Positions 28,792 through 38,600 of a stretch of DNA of 64,000 nt are shown piece after piece. Every line of letters starts with the position of its first letter. Position 1 is the first letter of the stretch. The DNA comes from Leptospira abararensis (lineage in GTDB: Bacteria; Spirochaetota; Leptospiria; Leptospirales; Leptospiraceae), in assembly GCF_016918735.1 (NCBI RefSeq), contig NZ_JAFFPR010000007.1, positions 124,001 through 188,000 of the forward strand, given 5' to 3'. The position numbers were made by a program, and so were the translations under genes. The notes under the pieces were generated by a model, which did no database searches, was not told the origin of the DNA, and saw only the letters and a program-made list of their open reading frames with translations.

Positions 28792-30654
28792 TTAAGATTC
28801 ATTCGATCCATTTTGCAAACGATGGATTTCTTTTTGGTATTCTTCGGCTCTGTCGGGTCGTTTAGACTTTTTATAAAGACGGACAAGGATTTTGATCACA
28901 GGAATTACGTCGGGCTTACGACTATAAATCCGTTCTGCCATATCGATAGCTTCTTCAATCAAACTTGCTTTTGCATATTGAATGGCACCATCTAGGATCA
29001 TTTGGAGTCCCGATGGATGAGTATTGGAAAAATTCTCTGCCGCCCGACCAGCCTCTGCAGGTTTCTCCAATTTACGATACACTCGGTACAATAATTTCCA
29101 TACGGCGGGGTCAAAAGCATATAGATCAGCATAGGTTGTGAGAAGGGTCAGAGCTTCGAAATCATTGTTCTTTTTCAGGAGCCGGATTGGTTCTTCCAAA
29201 TTCATCTCTCTTGTTTTTGAATCCAGTTGTGTTTGCGGTTGGAATCGTATGCTGAGTAAGGAGAGATCATCCGTTAGTTCCCCAATCTTTTGGAGGCGAA
29301 GTCCCAATCTTTCTATATCACCTTCACTTGCTTCCACCTGCTTTAGGATGGAAGTGTGGTCCATATTGATCACGCGGTTCGCTGTAGAATCCATTCCCAT
29401 ACCCAAGTCATCCCTACCATCAGAGCCAATGATGATTGTGTCTCCAGGCCGAATCCAACAGGTTTCAATCCGAGCTTTGTCTTTTTGCATCCCTAATTTA
29501 AAGTTCGTTGCCTCTTCCGATAAAAAATTGGCATGCCCATCACGAAACCGAATGGGAAAAGGATGTTCTGCATTGATATAGTATAAAAAACCATTTTCTT
29601 CGTCTACCAACCCCAAAAGAAGAGACATGGACATGGAACCATCAAAACCTTCGAATACATCATTCAGATCATTGAGTGCAGTATGTAACCATCTTTCAGG
29701 AAAGTATCCCGATAGAATTCCTTCCCTATGGGTCCGTTCAATCAGCGCACGAAAAGCAGTTCCAAAAACAAGAACTCCCCCTGCTCCTTGCATGGATTTT
29801 CCCATGGCATCGCCGTTGGCAAATACACAATAACTGCGGCCGCGCAAAACAATTTGATCGGCTACACAAATATCACCACCGAGTTCATACTCTTTGTTTT
29901 TGAATTGGAATGCTTTTTTCTGTTTGATATAGGATTGGAATTGCACTGTTTGGGATCGAATCCGAATTCCAGAAAGAGGACGAGTGAGTAGTGAGGTTAA
30001 ATAATAATCTCCGTCTTGTTGGTATTTCAAACGACTCACTTCTCCAATCGCGTCTTCGTAAGAACGATTGAGTGTGCGTAACATAAGTCCGAGTAAAAAT
30101 AAAATCGATATCCCTGTAATGAGGAAGTCTTCACTTCTTGCTTTCTCAGAGGAATAATCAAAAAACCATTCGGGATGAATTCCTTGGGTATAATTCACAC
30201 AAAAAAGAGCACCGACAAAAAATACAATGGCTAACCAATCATATTTATTTCCGAGGATGAGCATATTCAAAACAAGGATGGGAGCAAGTAACATCACATT
30301 GGCACTTACAATCCCACCACTGTATTGAATTTGTAAGAATGATGTTAAGGAACTGATGATAAAGGTAGGAAGGATGAGGATTTGAAACTGGTGTTGGAAC
30401 CGTGCAAGATAATAAAAAATACAAGCAAACCCAAAGGCTACCCATAAGGCAATCAGTCCTCCGATTTCAAAACCTTCTCGAAAGAATTCTGAAGTAAGCC
30501 CGACACCCATAGCCACAATTCCCGCAAGGAGGGTTCCATTCAAAATCCTATGCCTCATCACAAAACCTTCGGTGGGACCTAGAACAAAGGAGACAAACAG
30601 AGCTAAAACCTTTTTGAACTTTCTAAAGAAAATACCAAAGTTTGTTACTAACAT
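28792..30654 (-). CDS. membrane SpoIIE/PPM phosphatase with C-terminal TPR-like tail
   Basis: 620 residues. About six to seven membrane helices occupy residues 30-200, then a SpoIIE phosphatase domain (about 240-460) with all acidic motifs: GGDICVAD, FANGDAMGKSMQGAGG, IIGSDGRDD and TDDLSLLS. The tail (about 490-615) is helical with TPR-like repeats. It should turn a membrane or periplasmic signal into dephosphorylation of a cytoplasmic partner, probably an anti-sigma antagonist; no such partner is in the window. GGGAG precedes the ATG. Its promoter carries the same operator as the aldolase operon next door. Confidence 0.88.
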   Translation of the reverse strand: MLVTNFGIFFRKFKKVLALFVSFVLGPTEGFVMRHRILNGTLLAGIVAMGVGLTSEFFREGFEIGGLIALWVAFGFACIFYYLARFQHQFQILILPTFIISSLTSFLQIQYSGGIVSANVMLLAPILVLNMLILGNKYDWLAIVFFVGALFCVNYTQGIHPEWFFDYSSEKARSEDFLITGISILFLLGLMLRTLNRSYEDAIGEVSRLKYQQDGDYYLTSLLTRPLSGIRIRSQTVQFQSYIKQKKAFQFKNKEYELGGDICVADQIVLRGRSYCVFANGDAMGKSMQGAGGVLVFGTAFRALIERTHREGILSGYFPERWLHTALNDLNDVFEGFDGSMSMSLLLGLVDEENGFLYYINAEHPFPIRFRDGHANFLSEEATNFKLGMQKDKARIETCWIRPGDTIIIGSDGRDDLGMGMDSTANRVINMDHTSILKQVEASEGDIERLGLRLQKIGELTDDLSLLSIRFQPQTQLDSKTREMNLEEPIRLLKKNNDFEALTLLTTYADLYAFDPAVWKLLYRVYRKLEKPAEAGRAAENFSNTHPSGLQMILDGAIQYAKASLIEEAIDMAERIYSRKPDVIPVIKILVRLYKKSKRPDRAEEYQKEIHRLQNGSNES

Positions 30655-30756
30655 GATTTATCTCCCTTTTCGCAAATGGCAAGAAGTGATAAAACCCCAC
30701 TTGGCCTCTTTTAGAAATCAAAAGGCAGCGAAGGCATCACTTCTGGCGTAAGGGGT

Positions 30757-30784
30757 AATTTGACAAAAAACCGACAAATGTCGA
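30757..30784 (-). promoter_or_regulatory. candidate promoter of the SpoIIE gene with embedded operator
   Basis: On the minus strand: TCGACA (30779-30784), 16-bp spacer, CAAATT (30757-30762). 23 of its 28 bases match the promoter at 31594-31621. The palindrome CGACAAATGTCG (30772-30783) overlaps the -35 element. Confidence 0.55.
30772..30783. promoter_or_regulatory. operator-like palindrome CGACA-AA-TGTCG (site 1)
   Basis: A perfect 5-bp inverted repeat with a 2-bp centre, identical in sequence to site 4 at 31595-31606. Lies in the upstream region of the membrane SpoIIE gene. Confidence 0.65.
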
Positions 30785-30828
30785 TTATTTTTTACTGGGG
30801 TCTTTTCTTTTCTGCGAAGGTCAGAAAT

Positions 30829-31506
30829 CTATTTTCTGTATTTTAAAAATTCAGGCAGATAAGATCGCAGGTAAGCCACGGCGGCTCTTCCGGCTTCACT
30901 TACCATCTCTTCTGTGATCTCACCTTGTTCCCGAAACGAGTAGCGAAAAACTGAATCAATGAGTGAAACAGCAATCCCCACCTTACGAGCCATATCTGGT
31001 AAGTCTGGAAGTAAAAATCGGTCTTCGACTTGGGACAAAGCCAATTTCGCTATGGTAGAATCCAGTGCCTTTCCCACATCTTTGGTCTCTTCATTGCGAA
31101 CTCCATACACCACTCGTATAAGAGCTAGGTCCTCCCTGACAACAGAAGCTGCTTCTCTCGCGAGAAAATATACATAGTCTTGCCAGGTTTGAAATTCTGA
31201 AGTATCTACCTTGGCCAATCTTTTAGAAACTAATTCAGAATGAACCAAACGAAGGCCAAGATACAGGGCGCCCATATTTGGAAAAAAATGATACGCAGAG
31301 GCTCTGGGAATTTTAGCCCGTTCGCAAACTTTAGCAAAGGTAATTAAGGAAGGATCTTCCTCTCGTAGAAGTTCGCGAAGGGATTGGACAAGGAGAATCC
31401 GTCGATTATGATCTTTCCCCCTATCCTCATCCATTTTTGCAGCAGAGGTTTTGGTATCCATCCCCGGTCTTTGCTTCGGCTTAGAACTTAGCATCAAACT
31501 CGACAA
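30829..31506 (-). CDS. TetR-family transcriptional regulator
   Basis: 225 residues as called from TTG 31504-31506; ATG at 31494 or 31461 are alternatives and no start has a good ribosome site. The DNA-binding domain contains ITFAKVCERAKIPRASAYHFFPNMGAL (about residues 55-81). The C-terminal half is the usual helical ligand domain. It sits between the SpoIIE phosphatase and the divergent aldolase operon, and copies of one palindrome lie in both upstream regions and across its own start, so it is probably an autoregulated local repressor of all three. Ligand unknown. Confidence 0.9.
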   Translation of the reverse strand: MSSLMLSSKPKQRPGMDTKTSAAKMDEDRGKDHNRRILLVQSLRELLREEDPSLITFAKVCERAKIPRASAYHFFPNMGALYLGLRLVHSELVSKRLAKVDTSEFQTWQDYVYFLAREAASVVREDLALIRVVYGVRNEETKDVGKALDSTIAKLALSQVEDRFLLPDLPDMARKVGIAVSLIDSVFRYSFREQGEITEEMVSEAGRAAVAYLRSYLPEFLKYRK

Positions 31507-31512
31507 AAGCCG
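31501..31512. promoter_or_regulatory. degenerate operator-like site (site 2)
   Basis: CGACAAAAGCCG, 10 of 12 matches to the palindrome, overlapping the putative TTG start of the TetR gene. Confidence 0.35.
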
Positions 31513-31562
31513 AGTTTCTAGAGAATTTCAAGCAAAAACTAGCCGTAAATAGAAAATATAGT

Positions 31563-31574
31563 CGACAAATGCCC
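31563..31574. promoter_or_regulatory. half-conserved operator-like site (site 3)
   Basis: CGACAAATGCCC, 10 of 12 matches, 32 bp upstream of site 4 in the TetR/aldolase divergent region. Probably positioned for the TetR gene's own promoter. Confidence 0.45.
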
Positions 31575-31593
31575 AATCATTTCTAATTTATAA

Positions 31594-31621
31594 TCGACAA
31601 ATGTCGGGTTTTTGTTAAAAT
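31594..31621 (+). promoter_or_regulatory. promoter of the aldolase operon with embedded operator (site 4)
   Basis: TCGACA (31594-31599), 16-bp spacer, TAAAAT (31616-31621). The perfect palindrome CGACAAATGTCG (31595-31606) covers the -35 element, so bound repressor would exclude RNA polymerase. About 27 nt separate the -10 from the ATG, with GGGAG as ribosome site. Confidence 0.6.
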
Positions 31622-31648
31622 CAAATCCTGGGGAAAAGGGAGAAAGTC

Positions 31649-32299
31649 ATGAAAGATGCAAAAATAGATACAGTAAAGAAGTCCATGCTTGCCGCCTGTA
31701 TCAAGTTAGCTGACCTGGGATTTTTAGCGGGAGTCGGCGGAAATTTAGCGGTTCGTATTGATTCCGAACTAATGGCAGTCACTCCTTCTGCCACTGATTA
31801 TTATACAATGAAACCAGAAGACCTTTGTATCTTACAAATCAAAGATTTAAAAATGGTAGAAGGTATCAAACAACCGACTACCGAAAGTGGCCTTCATGCT
31901 TCGTTTTTTAAATTGAGACCAGAGATTGAAGTCAGTTTACACACCCACCAACCACTCGCCAGTGCTGTCTCCTTACTTGGCTTGGATATCGATATCGCAT
32001 CTAGTGAAGGCAAAAAAAACATCGGACCTTTTATACGAATTGTATCTTATGCTCCTTCGGGAACTCCCTTTCTTGTCAGGGCATTTCGCAACAGAATCAT
32101 CAAAGAAACAAATGGTTACCTACTCAGAAACCATGGACTTGTTTGTGGTGCTTTCACACTCGAACAAGCAATCGCCAATGTAAAGTTAGTGGAAAAAGAA
32201 GCGGCACGTTTTTTACGAAACAGAATCGAAAAAAATACCAATTTAGTTTATATGCCAAACGCAGTGAAAGAACAACTGCTCTCGGCTTTATCACATTAG
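31649..32299 (+). CDS. class II aldolase/adducin family protein, catalytic
   Basis: 216 residues, the family's usual size. It keeps the zinc ligands His98 and His100 (LHTHQP) and His162 (RNHGL) and the catalytic-type Glu79 (TTESGLHASF). Family members are Zn-dependent sugar-phosphate aldolases or epimerases (fuculose- or rhamnulose-1-phosphate aldolase) or methylthioribulose-phosphate dehydratase; the substrate here cannot be named. First gene of a two-gene operon controlled by the palindrome promoter, with a dead paralogue downstream. Confidence 0.88.
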   Translation: MKDAKIDTVKKSMLAACIKLADLGFLAGVGGNLAVRIDSELMAVTPSATDYYTMKPEDLCILQIKDLKMVEGIKQPTTESGLHASFFKLRPEIEVSLHTHQPLASAVSLLGLDIDIASSEGKKNIGPFIRIVSYAPSGTPFLVRAFRNRIIKETNGYLLRNHGLVCGAFTLEQAIANVKLVEKEAARFLRNRIEKNTNLVYMPNAVKEQLLSALSH

Positions 32300-32363
32300 A
32301 TCCAAATAGATAAGAATCCACCGGTTACAAAAACCTATCCGAAAAAGGAAAACGAGAATCATA

Positions 32364-33095
32364 ATGAAAGCTAGCACCCTTAAAAAAAGAAGTCCAAAAG
32401 TCGAAACCTCATCCGATAGAACCGAGTTAAATCATTTATGGCACCGCCTTGATTCCAAAGGCCTTTTACAAAAATACAAAGCGGACCTTTCCTTTCGTCT
32501 TCCAGGAAAAGGTAGTTTTCTATTAATGCACCGAACTGAGGGCAAACAATCAAAACTTGAGACTGAAGAATTTTCCATAGAAAATCCTACTGCCTTTCTG
32601 AAATTGAATTCGAAATCGGAGGAAAGATTGGCTGTGATCCGTTTCCATGCCAGTTTTTATTCCTTACGATCGGATGTAGGCGCTATCGTTTGTTTCCAAC
32701 CAGTTTGGAGTTCCTTACTGAATACTCTCGATCACCCACTACCCTTGGTTTTTGATGAGCAGTGCCGCCAACTCGGAGCACCGGTGGAAAAGATTCCGAA
32801 ACGAATCGATGGATCCGTTGAAGAGGGGCCCATTGTCCTTTCGGGAGCCAATGCCTTTCTTCAGGACCAAGGAGTGGTGATCACAAGTGTGACTCGCGAC
32901 AAAGCCATTTACAATTGTGAGTTGATCGAAAAATGTTCTAAAGCCTATCTATTAGCACACTCCACAGGAAGTCCGATCAGAAGGATTCCTTGGTGGGTTC
33001 GTTTGATTGCCAAAAGTCGACTCATAAAAGACGAAAGAAAAGCCAGTGCCGCCTATTCTCGAGGTGAAACACCGACTGGATTTAAGGCGTATTAG
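32364..33095 (+). CDS. class II aldolase paralogue lacking all catalytic residues
   Basis: 243 residues, alignable with the upstream aldolase: RFHASFYSLRSDVGAIVCFQP against LHASFFKLRPEIEVSLHTHQP, and FLQDQGVV against LLRNHGLV. The catalytic Glu is Val91, the two motif histidines are Val109 and Phe111, and the third zinc His is Gln169. The fold is probably kept but catalysis lost. An extra basic N-terminus (about 20 residues) and C-terminus (PWWVRLIAKSRLIKD) are present. Most likely a regulatory or structural subunit of the neighbour; this is inference. 64 nt separate the two genes. Confidence 0.75.
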   Translation: MKASTLKKRSPKVETSSDRTELNHLWHRLDSKGLLQKYKADLSFRLPGKGSFLLMHRTEGKQSKLETEEFSIENPTAFLKLNSKSEERLAVIRFHASFYSLRSDVGAIVCFQPVWSSLLNTLDHPLPLVFDEQCRQLGAPVEKIPKRIDGSVEEGPIVLSGANAFLQDQGVVITSVTRDKAIYNCELIEKCSKAYLLAHSTGSPIRRIPWWVRLIAKSRLIKDERKASAAYSRGETPTGFKAY

Positions 33096-33132
33096 GTGAC
33101 TTCGATTCGGCCACTCTACCAACTATAAGTCT

Positions 33133-33621
33133 CTACAGAATCCCGAGATAAATATCAAACTGTGAATGGTTCGGATCCTTAGCATTCGCACCATAAACTT
33201 CTAAATCGGCTTTGTAGGAACGATTTTTTTTAAATTTTTCTTCAGACCAAATGGTCTTCCAAGTTGCAATTCCAATCTCTGCAATAGGACCCCAAGGAGT
33301 GGGAACTTGGATGTAATCGGATCCAGGAATTGTGACAGAAGTTAGGTGAGGTGGAAGGACACCCACGACATCGACACAAGCTCCAATCAGGATAGTGTAT
33401 TCCCCATTTTCATCCGATTCAAAATCCGTATAAGTTACCATAAACTCGGAAAGGTTGGTTCTACTTTGAATCTGCGAAAGAATTCCTTCTTCCCAAAATC
33501 TTTGCCATAGGCCTGGAATTTTCCCATTTCCCGACATCTCCTCTCGATTGGAGGTTCGGGCTTTGATCCCCACAAGGGTCATGGGTTTTAAATGAATTTT
33601 GTTCTGAGTTGTGTTTTCCAT
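33133..33621 (-). CDS. stand-alone GyrI-like effector-binding domain protein
   Basis: About 162 residues from ATG 33621 (MENTTQNK); an upstream in-frame start at 33636 adds five residues. It resembles the GyrI/AraC effector-binding fold: a start with MTLVGIKARTSN, a central GLWQRFWEEG and a C-terminal DLEVYGANAKDPNHSQFDIYLGI. These domains bind small hydrophobic or cationic molecules. It lies just downstream of an AraC regulator that ends in the same type of domain, so the two may sense the same ligand. Confidence 0.75.
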   Translation of the reverse strand: MENTTQNKIHLKPMTLVGIKARTSNREEMSGNGKIPGLWQRFWEEGILSQIQSRTNLSEFMVTYTDFESDENGEYTILIGACVDVVGVLPPHLTSVTIPGSDYIQVPTPWGPIAEIGIATWKTIWSEEKFKKNRSYKADLEVYGANAKDPNHSQFDIYLGIL

Positions 33622-33759
33622 AGAAAGAACATACAATATTTGGAATTTCTCTTCTTGACAATTTGTGCTTTTTTAAGGGGAAATTCTGCCAACCAAGTAT
33701 AAGAAAAAAACTACATTCTGAAATTTCAAAAAAAAGATCACTAGGATAAGAAACCAAAA

Positions 33760-34620
33760 CTATTTGATCGGAATATAGATTTCTGATTCCGGGTTGGTAT
33801 CTGATTGGAACCGGTCATCAAATAAATCAAAATCATCGCTAAACTCTCGTTCATAACCAGTGTTTGGCATCCAAGTTCCATAAATATACTTCCAACCATT
33901 TAGGATATCTTGGTTTTGATTTCCTGGAATGGTAAAGACCATATATTTGGCGGGTTTCATTCGATGAGTGACAAATCCATCCGGAACGAAGCTATCCGAA
34001 ACCACCTGTGATCCAATGATCACATCAAAATTTTCCGCATAATCCCAGTTTGTATAAATTCCCAAAAGAGAATCTCCGATCCGATTCGGAATGGAATTGT
34101 TAGAACCGCTCGATATAAATTCTCCCCAAAACTTGGGAATATCGATCTCATTTTGGCATCTTTGCATTGTGGTCCGATGTAATTTTCCCATCAGAACAAA
34201 TTCATTTTTGGTCACAACTTGTGTTTTAATTCCAGATCCATCAATTCGAATTCCATCACGTAAAGATTCAATTTCCAATTTGGGAAAATTTCTATGTTCC
34301 GGTTGTTTTCTGTAATCTGACGGGTTCAGTCCAAATTCGGAACGAAAGGCACGAAGGAAAGACTCGGGAGTTGTGTAATGGTATTTTAGAGCAATATCGA
34401 TGATTTTTTCTTTTCCAAGGATTAGATCATTACCCGCTTCGGTAAGCCTTCGTTTCTTCAAATAAGTATAAACAGAGTAACCCGTAACATAACGAAATAT
34501 CCTTTGGAAATGCCAACGGGATTGAAATGCATTTTTAGAGACATCTTCCACTGAAATCTCTTCTCTCAAATGTTTTTCAATAAAATTGACTGCCAGTTTG
34601 ATATGATCGTAGTAGTCCAT
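33760..34620 (-). CDS. AraC-family regulator with GyrI-like sensor domain
   Basis: 286 residues. The N-terminal AraC DNA-binding domain (about 1-105) contains two helix-turn-helix units (ISVEDVSKNAFQSRWHFQRI and IIDIALKYHYTTPESFLRAF, ending in GLNPSDYRK). Residues about 120-286 are a GyrI-like effector-binding domain (KFWGEF, LLGIYTNWD, AKYMVFTIPG). This is the Rob/SoxS-related layout of ligand-sensing activators. It is followed by the stand-alone GyrI-like gene after about 140 nt. Confidence 0.9.
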   Translation of the reverse strand: MDYYDHIKLAVNFIEKHLREEISVEDVSKNAFQSRWHFQRIFRYVTGYSVYTYLKKRRLTEAGNDLILGKEKIIDIALKYHYTTPESFLRAFRSEFGLNPSDYRKQPEHRNFPKLEIESLRDGIRIDGSGIKTQVVTKNEFVLMGKLHRTTMQRCQNEIDIPKFWGEFISSGSNNSIPNRIGDSLLGIYTNWDYAENFDVIIGSQVVSDSFVPDGFVTHRMKPAKYMVFTIPGNQNQDILNGWKYIYGTWMPNTGYEREFSDDFDLFDDRFQSDTNPESEIYIPIK

Positions 34621-34659
34621 GGAATTAATTTTTGTTTGTAAGAAGAACTTTGTCTAAAC

Positions 34660-35658
34660 TTAAGATTCTATTTCTTCTGGCCACTGATTTTTGATTTCAA
34701 GAATCTTTGGTAAAACAAAAATGAATTTTTCTACCAATTTAGGATCAAAATGTGTTCCCGATTCCTTTTTTAAAAAATCAATTGCCGCATCCACTTCCCA
34801 AGCTTTTTTGTATGGCCTTACCGTAGTTAATGCATCGAATACATCGGCAATGGCAATGATTCTACCTTCCAAAGGGATATCCTCTCCTTTCAATTGGAAT
34901 GGATAACCGGTTCCATCGTATTTTTCGTGATGAGTGATGGCAATAGACTTTGCCAATCTTAATAAACTGGATTTGTGATCTCCAATGATTTCAGCACCAA
35001 TCTGAGGATGCCGTTTCATTACCTCCCATTCCTCAGAAGTCAGTTTTCCTGGTTTTTGGATGATATGGTCGGGAATTCCAATTTTTCCTACATCATGCAT
35101 AGGTGCTGCATTCAAAATTTCTTCCGCCGCTTCCGATGAATGTCCGATAGCCAAGGCGAGAGTTTGCGAATAATGACTCATACGAATCACATGCATGCCA
35201 GTTTCGTTGTCTTTATACTCGGAAGCCATACCTAGACGTTGCACAATCTGTAATCTGGTGGCCTTCACTTCATTTACATTCACTAAAGATAAATGGTTTT
35301 TAATTCTAGCCTTTACAATCGGAGGGCTTACGGGTTTGGTAATATAGTCAACAGCCCCAAGATGAAACCCTTTTTCTTCATCGATTACATCTGTTAGGGC
35401 GGTTACAAAGATCACTGGAATGTATTTTGTTTTTTCATCGGATTTGAGAACTGTGCAAACTTCATGACCGGTCATTTCTGGCATCATTACATCGAGTAAT
35501 ATTAGTTCCGGTTCTTGTGATTTGGCTAGTTCAATTCCTTTCTGGCCATCTTTCGCGAAAAGAAGTGTATAATCATTTTGCAAAATTTCATTTAATATCT
35601 GTAAGTTGGTCGGTTCATCATCAATCACCAAAATGGTAGGTTTTGCGTTAATTTCCAC
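34660..35658 (-). CDS. response regulator with HD-GYP phosphodiesterase output
   Basis: 332 residues. Receiver domain (about 8-125) with the acidic pair in VIDDE, the phospho-acceptor Asp in LLDVMMPEMTG and Lys in YITKPVSP. HD-GYP domain (about 145-325) with APMHDVGKIGIPDHI, the HD pair, and HHEKYDGTGYP, the GYP motif. Such enzymes degrade cyclic di-GMP when phosphorylated. The gene overlaps the end of the MHYT hybrid kinase gene by 11 nt, so the two are translationally coupled and form a cognate pair. Confidence 0.95.
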   Translation of the reverse strand: MEINAKPTILVIDDEPTNLQILNEILQNDYTLLFAKDGQKGIELAKSQEPELILLDVMMPEMTGHEVCTVLKSDEKTKYIPVIFVTALTDVIDEEKGFHLGAVDYITKPVSPPIVKARIKNHLSLVNVNEVKATRLQIVQRLGMASEYKDNETGMHVIRMSHYSQTLALAIGHSSEAAEEILNAAPMHDVGKIGIPDHIIQKPGKLTSEEWEVMKRHPQIGAEIIGDHKSSLLRLAKSIAITHHEKYDGTGYPFQLKGEDIPLEGRIIAIADVFDALTTVRPYKKAWEVDAAIDFLKKESGTHFDPKLVEKFIFVLPKILEIKNQWPEEIES

Positions 35659-38600
35659 TAGATTCTCCTGAAATTTGAGTTTTAAGTTGATTTAACTGTT
35701 TCATTGTTTTTTCAAATTCAAATTGAAGGATTGAGGATTCAATTTCAGAAAGAATCTGATGAAACTCGCTTCCCTCCAAAACTTCATATAATTTTTTCCA
35801 TTCCTTTTGGTCGAGAGCCCCTTTCGCAAAGGACTCATTCAAGGCCGTAATGGAAGTTAGAACAACTTCTTTGTTTGCCCCTAAAACTGGTTTCGTTTGT
35901 ATTTCTGTTTTTTTGGCTTTTGCAATTTCACTTCTAAACTCCTCTAAAAAATGAAGGTGAGAAAGAGTAAAAGCGTCTATCAAACTTTCAAAATCCGTTT
36001 TTTCTAGTTTTGATTTTTGTAATTTAGTTTCTAAACGAAGAGTTACTTCTGCAATCGGAGAGATGCCGAGGTTAGACGATACACCTTTTATCTTATGTAA
36101 AAAAGCTTGTTCTTCCGCCAATTTTCCGAGGTGGGATTGACTTTCCTCGATTTCAGTTTTGAAATCCTTGAAGAATCCTTCCAACATAGAAACATATTTT
36201 TCTAATGATCCAAAAAGAGAAATCCCTCTCTTCGATTGGAAAATTTCTTCACTTTCCAAAAAGGGATTTTTTTCTAAGGTTTGGCTCGAAGCACTGCCCA
36301 AAAGTTTTTTAATTTCAAAAAACAAATCTTGGATGTCAATTGGTTTAGAAACAAACCCATCCATCCCAGCATCCTTCGCGGATTGTTTATCTTCTTCAAA
36401 TACACTAGCCGAAAGGGCTATGATTGGTGTTTTACGGAAATTCTCTTTTTCGTAAATTCGTATTTGGCGTGTTGCTTCCAAACCATCCATTTCGGGCATT
36501 TGGATGTCCATTAAAACTAAATCAAAAGACTGAGATTTAAAGATCTCCAATGCTTCTTTTCCATTTTTGGCAATTTCCACCTTATGACCATTAGATGTCA
36601 TTAAGAGTTGGATGAGTTCCACGTTTTGTTTTACATCATCAACAATGAGAATCTTCAAACTTGGTAAATCAAATTGTATTTTTTCATTGATTTCTAAAAT
36701 AGGAGCTCCCTTCTCCAAAGGCAGAGATACATAAAAATGGGAACCAACTCCTAACTCACTTTTGGCCCAAATCTTTCCTTTCATGAGTTCCACTAACTGT
36801 TTGGAGATGGTCGTACCAAGACCAGTCCCCCCAAATTTGCGACTCATAGAAACATCGGCTTGTGTAAAAGGTTCGAAGATTTTTTCAATTCTGTCAGGGG
36901 CAATTCCTATCCCAGTATCCTGAATATGAAACTGAACTTCCGCTTCTTTTACGGTGATATTCAATTGAATGAAACCTTCTTTCGTAAACTTAATGGCGTT
37001 TCCAAGTAAGTTCGTCAAAATTTGGCGGATGCGAAGGCTATCCCCTTTATAATAATCTTCTAGGTTTTCGGAAAGGGTATAGTGAAATTCTAATCCCTTT
37101 CTTTTTGCTTCCATTCCCAAAGTAGAACAAACCTGATCAACCAGGGAAATGAGTGAAAAATCGATGATTTCCAGTTCGACTGCGCCGCGGTCGAGTTTTG
37201 CCGAGTTCAACACATCATTTAGTAAACGTAACAAAGATTTGGCGGAATTTTTTATGGTTTCTAGATGGCTTTTTTGATTTCCGAATAACTCGCCGGTTAA
37301 CAATACTTCTGTAAACCCAATGATTGCATTCATCGGCGTTCTAATTTCATGGCTCATATTTGCCAAAAACGTTGTTTTTGTAATGGCTGCCATCTCTGCC
37401 TTTTCTTTGGATTCTATAAGTGCCTCTTCAATCATCCGTCGATCTGTGTTGTCTAAAATCACTCCATCTAGAAATTTTACGTTTTTCTCTTCATCTAAAA
37501 CAAGTCCACCGTATTCCAAAACCCAACGGATGTTCCCAGATTTTTGAATGATACGATAGTTCAAAACAAATGTATCAGAAGTATCAATGGCATTTTGAAT
37601 GATATTGGAAACGTGAACCCGATCATCTGGATGTATGATCTCCGAATATGTATGTTTGCGGTTAGGTTCCAAAAAATCCACAGCCGGATATCCAGAGAGA
37701 CTAAGGATCGAATCACTCATAAAAACAGTAGTCCAGAATTCATCGACAAGACACCTATAAACAACCCCTGGGATATTTTGAATGAAGGATTGCATTTGTT
37801 CTTCATTGGACTTAAGAGCATTTTCAATTTTGATTCTTTCCGATATATCACTGATAAAACCAACAAAAATATCATCTTGTGGAAGTTTGGTATGCCCAAT
37901 GGCCAAACGAATTGGAAAAACGGTGCCATCTTTTTTGATCGCTTCTGTTTCCCTACCAATCCCAATGATTTTTGCATGGCCTGTTTTTAAATAATTGGAT
38001 AGATATTGGTCATGTTCCCTCTGGTAAGGATTTTGCATTAAGATCTTTATATTTTGACCAATGATTTCTTGTGCTTTCCAGCCAAACATTTGTTCTGCTG
38101 TGATGTTAAACTCCTGAACAAATCCTTTTGTATCAATCATGACGATTGCATCTGGTGCCGTCTCAATGATCGCACGAAGCCTGGATTCACTTTTTTGAAG
38201 ATTTTGGAAAAGGTCTTTATAACTAATAAATGCAATGGTTGCAACAGCAGACCCAATCACAAAAAAACTTCCGATTCCAACTAAGGAGGCTAAAAACAAT
38301 TGGTCGGGATTGGAAGTTTCCGGAATTTGATTTCCGAAATTGACAAAACGAGCCGCAGCCATACCCGTATAATGCATTCCAGAAATGGCACTCCCCATCA
38401 CTATCCCACTAATTAGTGTTAAATAAGAAGTTCGAATTTTTAAATTGGAATTTTTTAATCGAAACTGAATGAATATGGAGGTGATCGCCAAAGAAATTGC
38501 CACTATAAGTGAGACGGCAAACAGATACGGATCATACATCAACCTAGGCCGCATTTCCATTGCCGCCATTCCCATATAATGCATAAAACCAATTCCTGCA

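Noticed and set aside
33098..33130. tRNA-like fragment on the minus strand (TAGTTGGTAGAG resembles a D-arm)
   Set aside because: No anticodon arm, T-arm or acceptor pairing can be drawn around it.
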